Source of the DNA: Trigonopsis variabilis
Taxonomy: Eukaryota; Ascomycota; Trigonopsidomycetes; Trigonopsidales; Trigonopsidaceae
Assembly: GCA_003707065.3 (NCBI GenBank)
Contig: PPXM03000001.1
Coordinates: 682,001 to 746,000 of the forward strand
Direction of reading: 5' to 3'
Length of the DNA: 64,000 nucleotides
Positions 10,096-20,311 of the stretch are shown here, in pieces. The translations under genes were made by a program, and so were the position numbers. Position 1 is the first letter of the stretch. The number at the start of each line of letters is the position of its first letter. The notes under the pieces were generated by a model that saw nothing but the letters and a program-made list of their open reading frames with translations, searched no databases and was not told where the DNA came from.

Positions 10096-10722
10096 CCTTG
10101 GACGAAAGAGAACTTGCAGAGTTCTAGTGAACTTGTCGCAGTAACGTTTTTATCACCTGGCGAGAAAGCGAAGAGTAGATTCCACAGTAGCCCAGGAAAA
10201 ATCAGAAAGCTCACGAGCAAATTTCGAGAAACCGTACTTATTGAATGCACGATTGAGGAAACTATGTAACGTTGAGAAGATTCTGAGTAGAGTTTGCCTA
10301 CGCGGACAATATTTGTCATCCTGATGCTAATATTACTATTTCTCTAGTTAGAGCGACGAATTGTAAGCAGAAAATAAGAAAGGGTGTCTTATCCTAATCT
10401 CTCTAAAGTCCGGAGCCTAGAAAAGGAGAACGATATGAGAATATCAACGGGAGATTGTCAGTCAACTTTCTCGTAATCTCAATGAAAACTTCAATGAATG
10501 ATTTACGTAACAGAAACCTCTCAGATAACTGCATTTTTATCTAACAACTTCCTTCCTAGCTCTCCCAGAAGATTGTGTTTACGTAGCGTTGACGGGCAAA
10601 TAGATCCAAGTAACACATTCTTCTAGTATTAATAGACGGTTACAAGGAAGAACAAGTATATATTTATTATACCAAGATACTAGTTGAGAAGTATTTTTCT
10701 TTAGGGATTCTTCTTTTGGATA
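10096..10722. other. Intergenic: divergent promoter U1-C / SAK-HAD
   Basis: About 630 bp separating two divergent start codons. Short ORFs at 10083-10319 (-) and 10054-10269 (+) overlap the U1-C start and look like chance. No RNA gene was recognised. Confidence 0.5.
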
Positions 10723-12123
10723 ATGAGCACCGGAAATATAGGACGATTTGACATTCGAGGAAAGACTGCTGTCGATCCAGCGAGTATTACAAGGATCCAT
10801 ATTTTTGACTTTGATAATACCTGTAAGTGTAGATCGACAACATCAGAATAACATGTTAGTGTTCTGTACTCCAGCTCCGAATCCTCAGTTGTTCTTGTCA
10901 CAGTCTATCTCGCTAATCACAAGTGATACCCACCTTAGTGGCGGAGGATGGTGGAGAGAACCAAAAATCTTACGAGCATGCGGTGAAGGGTTTGAGAAAG
11001 AATCGAAGAGAGCATGGAAAGGATGGTGGAATGAGAGTGTGGTAAAAGCTGCGCGTTTGGCTATATCAGATCCCAATTGTCTAGCGGTGATGCTTACCGG
11101 TAGGCAGCGAGATTCCTTTTCGGATACAATTTCCGAAATATGTCGATCAAAAAATCTAGACTTTGATCTCATCTGCTTGAATTCAAGTCGCTTGTTTGGT
11201 AAGGAGCGTCTAGCCACCTTGGAATTCAAAAACTCCTTTATGGAAGAATTACTAAATGTCTATTCTAATACCAAGACTATCTCCGTTTTTGAAGACCGTC
11301 CCAAACATGCTTATCAATTTCGTCAAAATCTGATGCACTATGCCTCTGCTCATCGACCTGAGCTTTCAGTAATCGTGATCGATGTCTACCCGCTCATTCG
11401 TTATCTTCCGCCAATGACTGAGCGTAATATTGTACAGCAAATGCTTGATGAGAGCTATGCAATGAAGACACAGTCAGGTGTTTTCGATGATGGCCTCTAT
11501 CGACCTTTAGTAATGAAACGCTTGGTCCAGATGACTGGTTACGTCGTTCCTATAAGTACGTCTAATAAACTGATAAAGGAATTCATACCCACTTCCCATT
11601 ATGACCAGGTAGCTTCTAAACCTCTTGTGCCTGAAGGTTCCGATCACGGGCTCGCTCCGCCCGCTCCGGGTAGCACCGTCCAGCGATTCAGATATTTCGC
11701 AGACTGTGTTCCAATCGCCTACGGTAGAATACCGCAACATGTAACTAAGCACCTGGGCGGCTTTGGAAAGAAAAAGACGTTTGTCGTGGAGAAATTTGGA
11801 TTTATCGAAGGCAAAATCTACGCTCTTCAAGTTAAACCAAATGATGCTGAGAAGAATACGTTTCGCTACACTCTGCTACTAGCAAAAAAGAGATCCGCTA
11901 CTATGCGAGATCTCAACAGCATCACAAATTGGACTGCGGTTGAAGAGAATCAGCGAATGGTCATCAACACTACTCTAGATGTAAGTTCTACAACCACATT
12001 TATATACTAACATCACAGGAGATTGCACTAATCAAGATCGAGCCCGATATTGTCACCAATCTCACTCGCAACCAAAAACGGATGCGAGGCAGAAAGAGAA
12101 ACAACTTGACGACTGTGAACTAA
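10723..12123 (+). CDS. HAD-superfamily 'Swiss Army Knife RNA repair'-like protein
   Basis: Fungal protein of the SAK HAD family, a predicted phosphatase-fold enzyme proposed to act in RNA repair; its real substrate is not established. Exons 10723-10822, 10860-11980 and 12019-12123 (introns 37 and 38 nt) give 441 residues. HAD motif I is IHIFDFDNTLF at about residues 27-37, with the intron falling inside the DNT-LF string. Motif II is VMLTGR and the acidic motif is VFEDRPKH. The family-typical GGWWREPKIL follows motif I. The C-terminal half contains a VTKHLGGFGKKKTFVVEKFG segment. The protein ends in a basic tail (TRNQKRMRGRKRNN) that could bind RNA or be a nuclear signal. It converges on FIG1 with 31 bp between the two stop codons. 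Confidence 0.8.
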
Positions 12124-12154
12124 ATGTCCTTTCTTTGCATAATATTCTTTACAT

Positions 12155-13055
12155 TCAGTGCACAACGTGGTCACCTAGTCGTCGAAACTTCTCTTCACAT
12201 TCGACGATCGTTATCACTTTATGAAGAAGGTACGTGCCAGCAACGGTGCCGACATTAAGGCCTACCGAAGCCCACACCAACCCCATCGCGATGGGCCCTA
12301 TTGCCACATGAACTGTGTCATCAAGAGTGGTCTTAGCCAGTATTTGAATGACATGTGAGCAGAATTGCTCCCGTTAATAGTTCATTCAATGGATAGCTTA
12401 CCTGATTGAGTGCTGAAACCAAGACCAAGACTGAAGCGACCACTCCCACAACTAGCGCCATGGTCATTGCCATTGGAGGATTGGGATTTAGAAGAATAAA
12501 GAAGACCAATAAGAGCAGTGTTGCCACTAGACTTCAGTTTTAGCTCCTTTCCGACCATATTCGCTACTTACACGGTCCAGGGCACAAAAACGCGTCTTCT
12601 GATTTCGTCTGAAAAGGCCAGTAGATTCAGCGGGTCGACGGTTTGGAAGCTCGGAGAAGAGAGGTCTATATATGAAGTATTGGAAGTACATGTCCATTGA
12701 TCTGAGCGTCCTTGGACGCAAAAACCGAAATACCCGATACGGATAGAAAAGTTAGCAGATTGCACAATATCCGGCATAGTTATATTCGATAGCATGACTG
12801 ATCCGTTGTCGCCAGAGATATGACTTGTGGGAATATATTCAAGGGATAGAATATAAACTGCATTCAAATGAGCTGATGATGTAGAACATCCAGATAGAAG
12901 GATAGCTATGATAAGATTGAAACGAGAGCACAACTTACATTGGCAAATTGCGGCGACCACTATACTGACCAAGAAAAGATGTCTTGGCCTTGGCCAAGGA
13001 AAAGCTGCATATTAGTTTGAACACAAGAAAATTTACGTTCTACTTCATATATCAT
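12155..13055 (-). CDS. FIG1: Fig1-family membrane protein (Ca2+ regulator / mating membrane fusion)
   Basis: Fig1 proteins are four-pass, claudin-like membrane proteins needed for mating-induced calcium influx and cell fusion in fungi. Five exons: 13055-13037, 13004-12939, 12905-12572, 12531-12402, 12367-12155, with introns of 32, 33, 40 and 34 nt; 253 residues. The first membrane segment (LFLVSIVVAAICQ...ILLSGCS) ends with the family's 'LLaGC' motif. The signature IGYFGFCVQG...WTCTSN follows, then DPLNLLAFSDEIRRRVFVPW and three further hydrophobic segments (TLLLLVFFILL, MALVVGVVASVLVLVSAL, IAMGLVWASVGLNVGTVAGTYLL). The 33-nt second intron is stop-free and in frame. The presence of a mating-fusion gene suggests a sexual cycle, though asexual fungi keep it too. 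Confidence 0.85.
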
Positions 13056-13871
13056 GATTGTGAGCTAAAGAATGGTGGCCTTTTATGTTCGAGCCATCAA
13101 ATGATATAGCCCACCTTAGATGTGTGACCGGACTGATCATCTGGATATTCGTGTAACATATCAAATTACTAGCAAAATATTGTACAAAGACTCCTGACTC
13201 ATGCTCTTCTAGAATTCTTTTCTACTATAGTCTTTGAAGGAAACTAGAGTGTTAAGAGTTCTTAGATGAAGTCTTACTGGCGATTATCCGATAAACTAAA
13301 TAAAAATTTGAAATAGTCTCTTGAAGATCATAAGGGCGTTAGTAGCAAAAATTAGTGGTTAGAATTAGTGTCCATGCTGAAGGACTCTTTAACCGGAGAT
13401 CATCGCCGTCGGGTATCTCAGCGGCCCTCGGATCTTCCCTACTAACTCGCGTTTACTGTCTTACTGTAGGATTGGAAAAGCACATTAATTGTCATAGATG
13501 GTCATTTAAATGAACACCACTAGTCACAAGAAGTTTTAAGATCCGTGCGGGTAGTCCCGGAGAAGGCAGACAAAAAGTAACATCCGGTACATCTCCGACA
13601 ATGTGGGGTAAGAAGAGCAGGCTTGTAGTGAGATATTAGTCGGATATAGCGATTCACATATCAGTTAAATAGATTTGTAGAACAATTAATGAATAAGTAG
13701 TACCTTTTGTCAAGGAGCTTTGCCGCGTTTCTTCGGATTACCCCATAATCATGTGACCGGGGTGAATTTCCCAGTAGGGAATTAGGAGCGGGGGGGGGAA
13801 GTATGCGATACCTATCCGGTGGGAAAGTTTTAAACATCCTAACTGCTCTCTAAACACTTTTATTTGGAAAA
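13056..13871. other. Intergenic: divergent promoter FIG1 / glutaryl-CoA dehydrogenase
   Basis: About 820 bp with no gene. Near the right end there is an imperfect inverted repeat (TTCCC AGTA GGGAA, about 13769-13782) followed by a run of nine or ten G bases around 13790. These may be promoter elements, but nothing identifies the factor. Confidence 0.45.
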
Positions 13872-15131
13872 ATGATGAATGGATCTTTAAGACGTGCCGT
13901 TTTGAGCCAGAGAGTTCTCGAGCTTACCGGAATGCGATATTCATCAAAGATTGCTCCTTATAACTGGGAAGATCCCCTCGATTTAGAGAGCCAGTTGACC
14001 GATGTGGAGTCAGGCATCGCCAGAGCAGCTAGAGAGTTCTGCCAGGAGCGACTCCTGCCTCGAGTAATTGAAGGATATAGAAATGAACACTTTGATAAGA
14101 AGATCATGAATGAATTAGGAGAGATGGGTTTTTTGGGAGCTACCATTAAAGGCTACGGTGGATCAGAGGTCAACGCGGTGTCTTATGGCTTAATTGCACG
14201 AGAAGTTGAGCGTGTCGATTCTGGTTATCGATCAGCCATGTCCGTTCAATCTTCATTGGTGATGTTACCTATTTCTGAGTTTGGTACTCAGGAACAGAAA
14301 GACCGATATTTACCGAAACTGTTATCGGGTGAACTAATCGGCTGTTTTGGCTTAACTGAGCCCAATCATGGGTCTGATCCCGGATCAATGCAAACTATTG
14401 CTCGACCACATCCTTCTAAGAAAGGTGTCTACTTGTTATCGGGCGCTAAAAACTGGATAACCAACTCTCCAATTGCCGATATCTGCATTGTCTGGGCTAA
14501 ATTGGACGGTAAGATTCGTGGTTTCATCGTCGATAGAAGCATTGCTGGGCCTGGATTGGCTACTCCGGCTATTAAGGGCAAGACTGGTCTTCGGGCGTCC
14601 ATCACCGGTATGATTCAAATGGATGATGTCGAAGTACCTGAGGAAAACATGTTCCCCGATGTCACTGGCCTTAAGGGTCCCTTCACTTGTTTGAACAGCG
14701 CTCGTTATGGTATCTCTTGGGGTGTCATGGGTGCCTTGGAATCCGCTTTGGATTACACCAGGCAATACGCCTTGGAACGAATTCAATTCAATAAGCCCAT
14801 TGCCTCTTTTCAGCTTATTCAAAAGAAGTTGGCCGATGCCTCTACGGATATTGCTTATGGACTACAGGCTTCTCTTCAAGCCGGTCGTCTAAAGGATCAA
14901 GACAAGCTCTCTCCTATCTCAATCTCCATGATCAAGCGTCACAACTGCGACCGTGCTTTGGCCAACGCCAGAACCTTGATGGAAGTTTTCGGAGGTAATG
15001 CCGCCAGTGACGAATATCATATTGGGCGAATTGCTGCCAACCTGTGGGTCGCGCAGACCTATGAAGGACAATCTGATATCCACGCTTTGGTTTTGGGTCG
15101 TGCCATCACTGGCATTGCCTCTTTTGCCTAA
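13872..15131 (+). CDS. GCDH: Glutaryl-CoA dehydrogenase, mitochondrial
   Basis: FAD-dependent acyl-CoA dehydrogenase that oxidises and decarboxylates glutaryl-CoA to crotonyl-CoA in lysine and tryptophan catabolism in the mitochondrial matrix. Single exon, 419 residues. The N-terminal 25 or so residues ([26 protein letters not shown]) look like a cleavable mitochondrial presequence. The ACAD signatures are [16 protein letters not shown] and the C-terminal [20 protein letters not shown], where E398 is the expected catalytic base. [14 protein letters not shown] and the arginine in [14 protein letters not shown] fit glutaryl-CoA dehydrogenase better than short-chain ACADs. Saccharomyces lacks this enzyme, so it helps exclude a Saccharomyces-type yeast. 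Codon usage looks like highly expressed genes. Confidence 0.92.
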   Translation: MMNGSLRRAVLSQRVLELTGMRYSSKIAPYNWEDPLDLESQLTDVESGIARAAREFCQERLLPRVIEGYRNEHFDKKIMNELGEMGFLGATIKGYGGSEVNAVSYGLIAREVERVDSGYRSAMSVQSSLVMLPISEFGTQEQKDRYLPKLLSGELIGCFGLTEPNHGSDPGSMQTIARPHPSKKGVYLLSGAKNWITNSPIADICIVWAKLDGKIRGFIVDRSIAGPGLATPAIKGKTGLRASITGMIQMDDVEVPEENMFPDVTGLKGPFTCLNSARYGISWGVMGALESALDYTRQYALERIQFNKPIASFQLIQKKLADASTDIAYGLQASLQAGRLKDQDKLSPISISMIKRHNCDRALANARTLMEVFGGNAASDEYHIGRIAANLWVAQTYEGQSDIHALVLGRAITGIASFA

Positions 15132-15420
15132 GCTCCAAAAGTGTATATAATCCAGAAACTCGCTTACTTTATAGAACCATATGAGATCTAAGAAGGATTG
15201 AACTGTAACCCATTTTATATGTGTAAATACGTATACCACCCAAATACGATCGTTTACCTGTTACAGGAAAGTATTGATGCCATGTCCCGGAAATCATTAA
15301 ACTTCTAGTCTATGAATAAGATACCGTATTTCTATTTTGTCGGTCAAGAAGTCTTGCTCCTAATTTAAGACTAGCGTTAATATTATTGTCGTCGTCATTG
15401 AAGTTCGTTACTTATCTCTA

Positions 15421-15459
15421 ATGGCTCGTTGCCAATCCAACGACCACTGGACATCATGA
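15421..15459 (+). promoter_or_regulatory. Upstream ORF of RPN12
   Basis: A 12-codon uORF begins ATGGCTCGT and ends TGA. Its stop shares the string ATGA with the RPN12 start codon at 15456. This termination-reinitiation layout could set translation of the proteasome subunit if the mRNA leader includes it. Confidence 0.5.
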
Positions 15460-16271
15460 CCGTACCGAGTGGAGCCCAAGTGAATGAATTCGTGAACGAA
15501 TTGAATCAGAAGTTCTCGAATGGGGATTATGAATCAGCTTCTAAACTCCTGCCCTCGTTGAAAATCGCCTTCACCTCGGCAGGAATGATTGTTCCTCCTA
15601 GTACGCCACCATCGAATGTCGATCAGGTTGCGGATTATCGTCTTGTTAGGGATGTCTTAGAGGTCGGAGCATTCACGAGTATATACTTACATGATGGGGA
15701 TGCATTTTCTCGATATTTGGCCCAACTAGAGCCATTCTATGGCGCTGAGAACGCTGGCTGGCTGCAACCTAAGAGTGCCAACCATAAAAAACTAATTGGT
15801 TTACATCTTCTGTTTCTATTGGCTCAGAGTGACATAGCAGGGTTTCACATCAGGTTAGAGACGTTGGATATTATGGATCCCGATGAGTTTATTCAGTACC
15901 CTATCCGCTTGGAGCAATGGTTGATGGAGGGATCATATGATAGAGTTTATAAAGCCATGTCGGAACGAAATCAAGTGCCATCGAAGGAGTTTGCCCTATT
16001 TTCGGATGTATTGATTGCTAGCATACGGAATGAGGTTGGTCTTTGCGTCGAGAAAGCCTACACGTCCCTGCCTGTGTCAAATGCTAAACATCTTCTATTC
16101 TTCGACTCTGATAAGAAGATTTTAGATTTTGCCCAAGATCATGGATGGACCGTGAGTGATGGTCGAGTCACCTTCCCGGAGGCTCAAACGGAAGAGAACA
16201 AGACCATAGCTACGGAAAATACCATTGAGAATGTCATCTCCTATGCCAAAGAGCTTGAGAGCATTGTCTAA
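15456..16271 (+). CDS. RPN12: 26S proteasome lid subunit Rpn12 (PSMD8)
   Basis: Non-ATPase subunit of the 19S lid; in yeast it is the last subunit to join and triggers lid docking onto the base. Single exon, 271 residues from the ATG in the string CATCATGACC. Family marks: LPSLKIAFTSAGMIVPPSTPP, ADYRLVRDVLEVGAFTSIYLHDGDAFSRYLAQLEPFY, LIGLHLLFLLAQSDIAGFHIRLETL and the C-terminal PCI winged helix (LCVEKAYTSLPVSNAKHLLFFDSDKKILDFAQDHGW). An earlier in-frame start would have to be non-AUG. The nearest upstream ATG opens a separate uORF. RPN6, another lid subunit, is encoded 45 kb away in the same window, but the two are not adjacent. Confidence 0.92.
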   Translation: MTVPSGAQVNEFVNELNQKFSNGDYESASKLLPSLKIAFTSAGMIVPPSTPPSNVDQVADYRLVRDVLEVGAFTSIYLHDGDAFSRYLAQLEPFYGAENAGWLQPKSANHKKLIGLHLLFLLAQSDIAGFHIRLETLDIMDPDEFIQYPIRLEQWLMEGSYDRVYKAMSERNQVPSKEFALFSDVLIASIRNEVGLCVEKAYTSLPVSNAKHLLFFDSDKKILDFAQDHGWTVSDGRVTFPEAQTEENKTIATENTIENVISYAKELESIV

Positions 16272-16379
16272 TCCCTTGTGTCTCACTGACCGTCAGGCTC
16301 CCATATCTCGCAGGCTGAATTCTGTAACTATAACTATGATCTCTTGAAATGTATCGAGTCTTGAGGCGACTCTGGGAAG

Positions 16380-17460
16380 TCATTTAGGCCATGGCCAAGG
16401 GGTTCCTTTGGCAGACCACACGCATAGGCTTCGATCGTAGAAGCTACAGGTAACGACTATTTGTTCACCGTTAATTGTCGTCCAATCCCCTCCGTAGCAC
16501 ATACTCTCATGTCCTTCTTTGAAGCAATTCGTGACCTCGAACGATTTATCTCCGTGCAGACCAGTTCTGATGATCCTCGCACCGTCATAAGCACAGCAAG
16601 CTAATAATTGCTCTTTATTAGGGATCAGTCGCCATACGCCTCCCCCTAAATTCTCCTTGTCTAGTTCAACAAACGCCTTTCCTCCGTCACTCATTCCGTA
16701 CTGAGTGCCTCTCCAGTCCAAAGACCGGATGCAGTCATCATAAGAGCCCGTCCAGAGTTTGTTTGGATCTTGCCATTGATTAATAATTGCAGTGACTCCG
16801 GCCGAATGAGTCGTCTGATCTTTCCAAATCACATCCATTTCCTGAACTCGGCAATCCATAGCACAGATTCGTTTGTCATCCCCACCAGAGAAGATGATCT
16901 CAGGATTTGGTGAATGGAACCGCGGGATCCAAGCCTCGCAGCGATGAGGAGCAAACTCCCGTAGTACTGTAGGTTGATCTCCTTCAAGAGAGATCAGGGC
17001 CACCTGCCCTGAAGACAGTGTAGCAGCGATCATTGCGGAGGTGTGTGGATGAATGTCCAGCGCAGTCACGACCAGGTTGTCGTCGAATAAACAATAGTTT
17101 CCAATTTCCTTTACATCAGCGGTAGTTGGGATATCATCTTCATCGGTGTTTCCCAGAGAAACGCTCCAGAGCATAATGTTACCGCAAGAGTGTGCTGAAA
17201 CATAGGAAGAATCTGATCCGGGAAGAGACTTGAGGTCAAGAAGAGCAGACGAGGTGGGATGCTTAGTAAGAAGCTTACTTGAGTTAGGCAACACCGAGAG
17301 GTTGAGTTTCTTACAGATTCCGTCGACCAATGGTATAAACATCTAGAGAGCCATTGCGAGAGCCATCGGTCTCCAATTTATACGTTCCTGCCAAAAAGGT
17401 CCCCGGGGATAGGGGAGAAAAGAGTATGACACAAGGAGGGAGATCAATAGTGAGTTTCAT
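16380..17460 (-). CDS. DPH7: Diphthine methylesterase Dph7 (WD-repeat)
   Basis: WD40 protein that removes the methyl ester from methylated diphthine on eEF2, allowing the final amidation to diphthamide. Exons 17460-17315 and 17277-16380 with a 37-nt intron, 347 residues. The start MKLTIDLPPCVILFSP...FLAGTYKLE matches the Dph7 N-terminus ('f.PP..v.f.p......vGTY.Le'). WD-like blades follow: FSGGDDKRICAMDCR, KLWTGSYDDCIRSLDWRG, LGGGVWRLIPN, LLACCAYDGARII and CSFYDRSLCVWS. An upstream in-frame start at 17523 is also open, but the shorter form fits the family. A poly-A/T tract around 17560-17585 lies in the leader. The gene converges on RPN12. Confidence 0.88.
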
Positions 17461-18237
17461 AGACAGTCTCTTGAGCGGCTTTGTGCCACGGTGCTTGCTG
17501 TAACCAGAGAGAAACGTGAGCAAGACATGAAGATCCTTCAGAATGACCGATCCTTAAGCCAAAAATAAAAAAAAAAAAGAAAAAGAAGCAAGTTCCGTTA
17601 AAGCTACGAATACAGTACACCGACATAAACGGAAGCAGTTCGTGTAGATAAATAATCGCCCCCCAGTTTCAACAAATAGAATCAAGGCATCAAAAGTTGT
17701 GGACTGAAAAATGTCCAATTTAGATAAATGTAAGTCCTCATAAAAACATTAATAGCAGAGGTCTATCTGGAAAGATTCTACTATTTGTATGATGTGTTAT
17801 GCTGTAATTCCAGAATTAGCAATTACGATTCAGAGGCGAGAATGACAGGGAAAACAGCACCGGTCATAGGCAAAGGCGCTTCTAGCAGAATTTAGCTATC
17901 GGCCTTTCCAGTCAAGGCATGAGTGACTGTTCTTATTCGCTCATTTGCCCCTTAGCAACGCTTCCTCAAGACTCGGAAGGCCAAAGTGTTTCTTATTCAA
18001 AACACATCTTGACTGAACGAACATCTTATCGTCATCTGTTGATCTGGTTCAGTTTACAGTCCAAGCAAGAAGTCGTCTTCTGGTGGTCAGTCTTACCCTC
18101 CTCTAATTGTTTACCCTACTGAGACGGGTCCGCGAGCCCATCACCTGACGAGCGCTGGATGGTAATTAAATCAAGCAGATTTTAATTTATAAAGCAAGTT
18201 GAACATTTCTATCCAATTGTTTCTGCCCTAGGCAATC
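17461..18237. other. Intergenic: divergent promoter DPH7 / REB1-like
   Basis: About 780 bp containing an A-rich tract near 17565 and one unconvincing short ORF (17919-18122 +). No RNA gene or repeat seen. Confidence 0.5.
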
Positions 18238-20103
18238 ATGCAGAGGCCTTACTCTTCTCTGTCGCGCTGGGTCAAGGGCGACAATGAGCGTTTGCATCAT
18301 CAACAATCAGTGGAGCCTACTTCACCTCAGCCAAGTTTGAGTTCCTCAAATTTGGATGCTTCAGCCAAACCGTTCAAGGCTTCCACTAGCCGTAAAGTGA
18401 GAAACCCAAAAAATGGAGCCATGGAAGAAGAATTAGGTGCCCAAGCGCTATTACAATTAGGAACTAGGTCGACGCCTTCCGGCAAGGATTCCGACAACAA
18501 TACTAATAAACATGATCAAGCTATTTTCAGCCTTAGCGGGGATCATGCCTCCTTCTCCGACGACAATCATTCCCCTGACGATGCTGCTGCCGAGCAGCTG
18601 CGATTGACTGCGGCAGCCGTGGAAGCTCATAAAAAGCTGAATTTATTCGAAACAGAAGCAGAATCTAGTCTTCATAGCATGGATGATGCTACGACTGCAG
18701 CTTTGATTCAACAAGCAAACGCGGTTGCTGATAGCGGTTCCAAAAAGCGCAAATATGACGTCGACACCTCTATTCCTCAGGAATTCGAAGGGCATTGGGA
18801 AAACTATATTCCGTCAATGGGTGAATTGAACGATGGATCTTCCTCAGTGGACTACAGAGGAATGCAGTTTGGTTCTGTGGTAGATCCTATATCTCAGCAA
18901 ACTTCTTCTTCCCAGCAACATCCTGACCAATCTCAATCTCAACCTCAATTACCTATGCAAGTCAAACGAAGACGTGTCCCTTCTGGCCTTTCAACTGAGC
19001 CGGCTCTTGATCCCCAACTGGCTCATTTGGGTATCACTGGAGATCCCTCGATAATCGACCAACACTATGCAATTCAGGAGCTCCCCTCTAATGCTCTGAA
19101 AGCAAGTTCTCGCTCCCAAATGGATTCTTCCACTGCGCAGCCCCGTCGATCAGGACGGTGGTCGGAAGCAGGGCTGGAAAATGGCGGCTCATTCTCTGTC
19201 GAGGAAAAGGAAATCCTGGAGCAGTTTATGCAGCGATATATGCAACGCCATCAAATGACTCATGCAGACATCTGTGCTAGAGTTTGGTCAAGTGAGCGAA
19301 AAAAGGATAACTTCTGGGACGAAGTATCGCAGATGTTCCCTCATAGAACAAGAGCAAGCGTATATAAACATGTCCGTCGGACTTACCACTTATATGAGCA
19401 ACGCGGAAAGTGGACTCCGGAAGAAGATGAGGAGCTTGGTCGTTTAGCGGAAGAGAAAGGGCGGCAGTGGAAGGAAATCGGGCGAATAATAGGCCGCATG
19501 CCGGAAGATTGTCGAGATCGGTGGAGAAACTACGTGAAATGTGGCCATAACCGGGCGTCAAACAAATGGACAGAAGCACAAGAAGAGCAGCTCAAGGCTG
19601 TTGTCCAGGAGCTCATGGCGGAGACCGACGGAGCCGAAGTGAACTGGACTGTAGTAAGCGAGCGAATGGGTGGGATTCGATCGAGAATTCAATGTCGTTA
19701 CAAATGGAACAAGCTTGCCAAGCGGGACGCCAAATCTCGGACAGAGGCAATGACTCCTGGGGAAAAACTATGGCTAGTTGCCGAGCTACGGGCGCGCCAT
19801 TATGCTGACGAAAGCCACGTACCTTGGGACGAGCTGGCCGATGTCTTCGCTAGTGCCAGTGGTCGGGTATGGAGAGGAAGTGATTTCCAAGCGGCGTTTG
19901 CAAGATTGCAGATGCGGGTCCCGAATCATAAACAGCTTGATTTCAATGCAATTGTTGACTCGATATGTACGGAATTACAGGCCTTGCCAGAGTCTAGAAA
20001 AATCGTGGGACGATTTCCCATGAGTGATCAAGCTATGGTGCCTGGAACATCAGGGGGAAATGGTCAAATGTTTATGCCGTTTTCTGATCTCATGCAGAGC
20101 TAG
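18238..20103 (+). CDS. REB1: Reb1/TTF-I-like Myb DNA-binding protein
   Basis: Single-exon 621-residue protein. The N-terminal half is low-complexity, with Gln/Ser runs and a KSRKVRNPKN-type basic patch. The C-terminal half holds Myb/SANT repeats: an MybAD-like helix region (FSVEEKEILEQFMQRYMQRHQMTHADICARVW, about 320-350), then VSQMFPHRTRASVYKHVRRTYH, GKWTPEEDEELGRLAEEKGRQWKEIGRIIGRMPEDCRDRWRNYVKCG (about 390-435), and NKWTEAQEEQL...VNWTVVSERMGGIRSRIQCRYKW (about 441-500). This order is that of Reb1 and the rDNA terminator factors TTF-I/Rib2, which stop RNA polymerase I and act as general regulatory factors. An independent Myb regulator cannot be excluded. The window also carries the Pol I largest subunit. 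Confidence 0.8.
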   Translation: MQRPYSSLSRWVKGDNERLHHQQSVEPTSPQPSLSSSNLDASAKPFKASTSRKVRNPKNGAMEEELGAQALLQLGTRSTPSGKDSDNNTNKHDQAIFSLSGDHASFSDDNHSPDDAAAEQLRLTAAAVEAHKKLNLFETEAESSLHSMDDATTAALIQQANAVADSGSKKRKYDVDTSIPQEFEGHWENYIPSMGELNDGSSSVDYRGMQFGSVVDPISQQTSSSQQHPDQSQSQPQLPMQVKRRRVPSGLSTEPALDPQLAHLGITGDPSIIDQHYAIQELPSNALKASSRSQMDSSTAQPRRSGRWSEAGLENGGSFSVEEKEILEQFMQRYMQRHQMTHADICARVWSSERKKDNFWDEVSQMFPHRTRASVYKHVRRTYHLYEQRGKWTPEEDEELGRLAEEKGRQWKEIGRIIGRMPEDCRDRWRNYVKCGHNRASNKWTEAQEEQLKAVVQELMAETDGAEVNWTVVSERMGGIRSRIQCRYKWNKLAKRDAKSRTEAMTPGEKLWLVAELRARHYADESHVPWDELADVFASASGRVWRGSDFQAAFARLQMRVPNHKQLDFNAIVDSICTELQALPESRKIVGRFPMSDQAMVPGTSGGNGQMFMPFSDLMQS

Positions 20104-20311
20104 TTGCGTGTATATTATAAAGAAAAGGAACGCGTATTGTGTACCAGACGAGTATTGTTAGATCGTAAGCATGGACCTTAGTCGAAGTTGAGCGTTAATA
20201 TTTACAATGAAGAGGTGAACTTCAGATCTCTGGTAGTGAGGGCTGACACACCAACCATATATCTATCCCATCAGCAAGCGCGCTACACTTCCCACCTATC
20301 GCTACAAGTTT

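Noticed and set aside
10054-10319. Overlapping ORFs on both strands around the U1-C start
   Set aside because: Frames run through the AT-AC intron and promoter without recognisable protein features.
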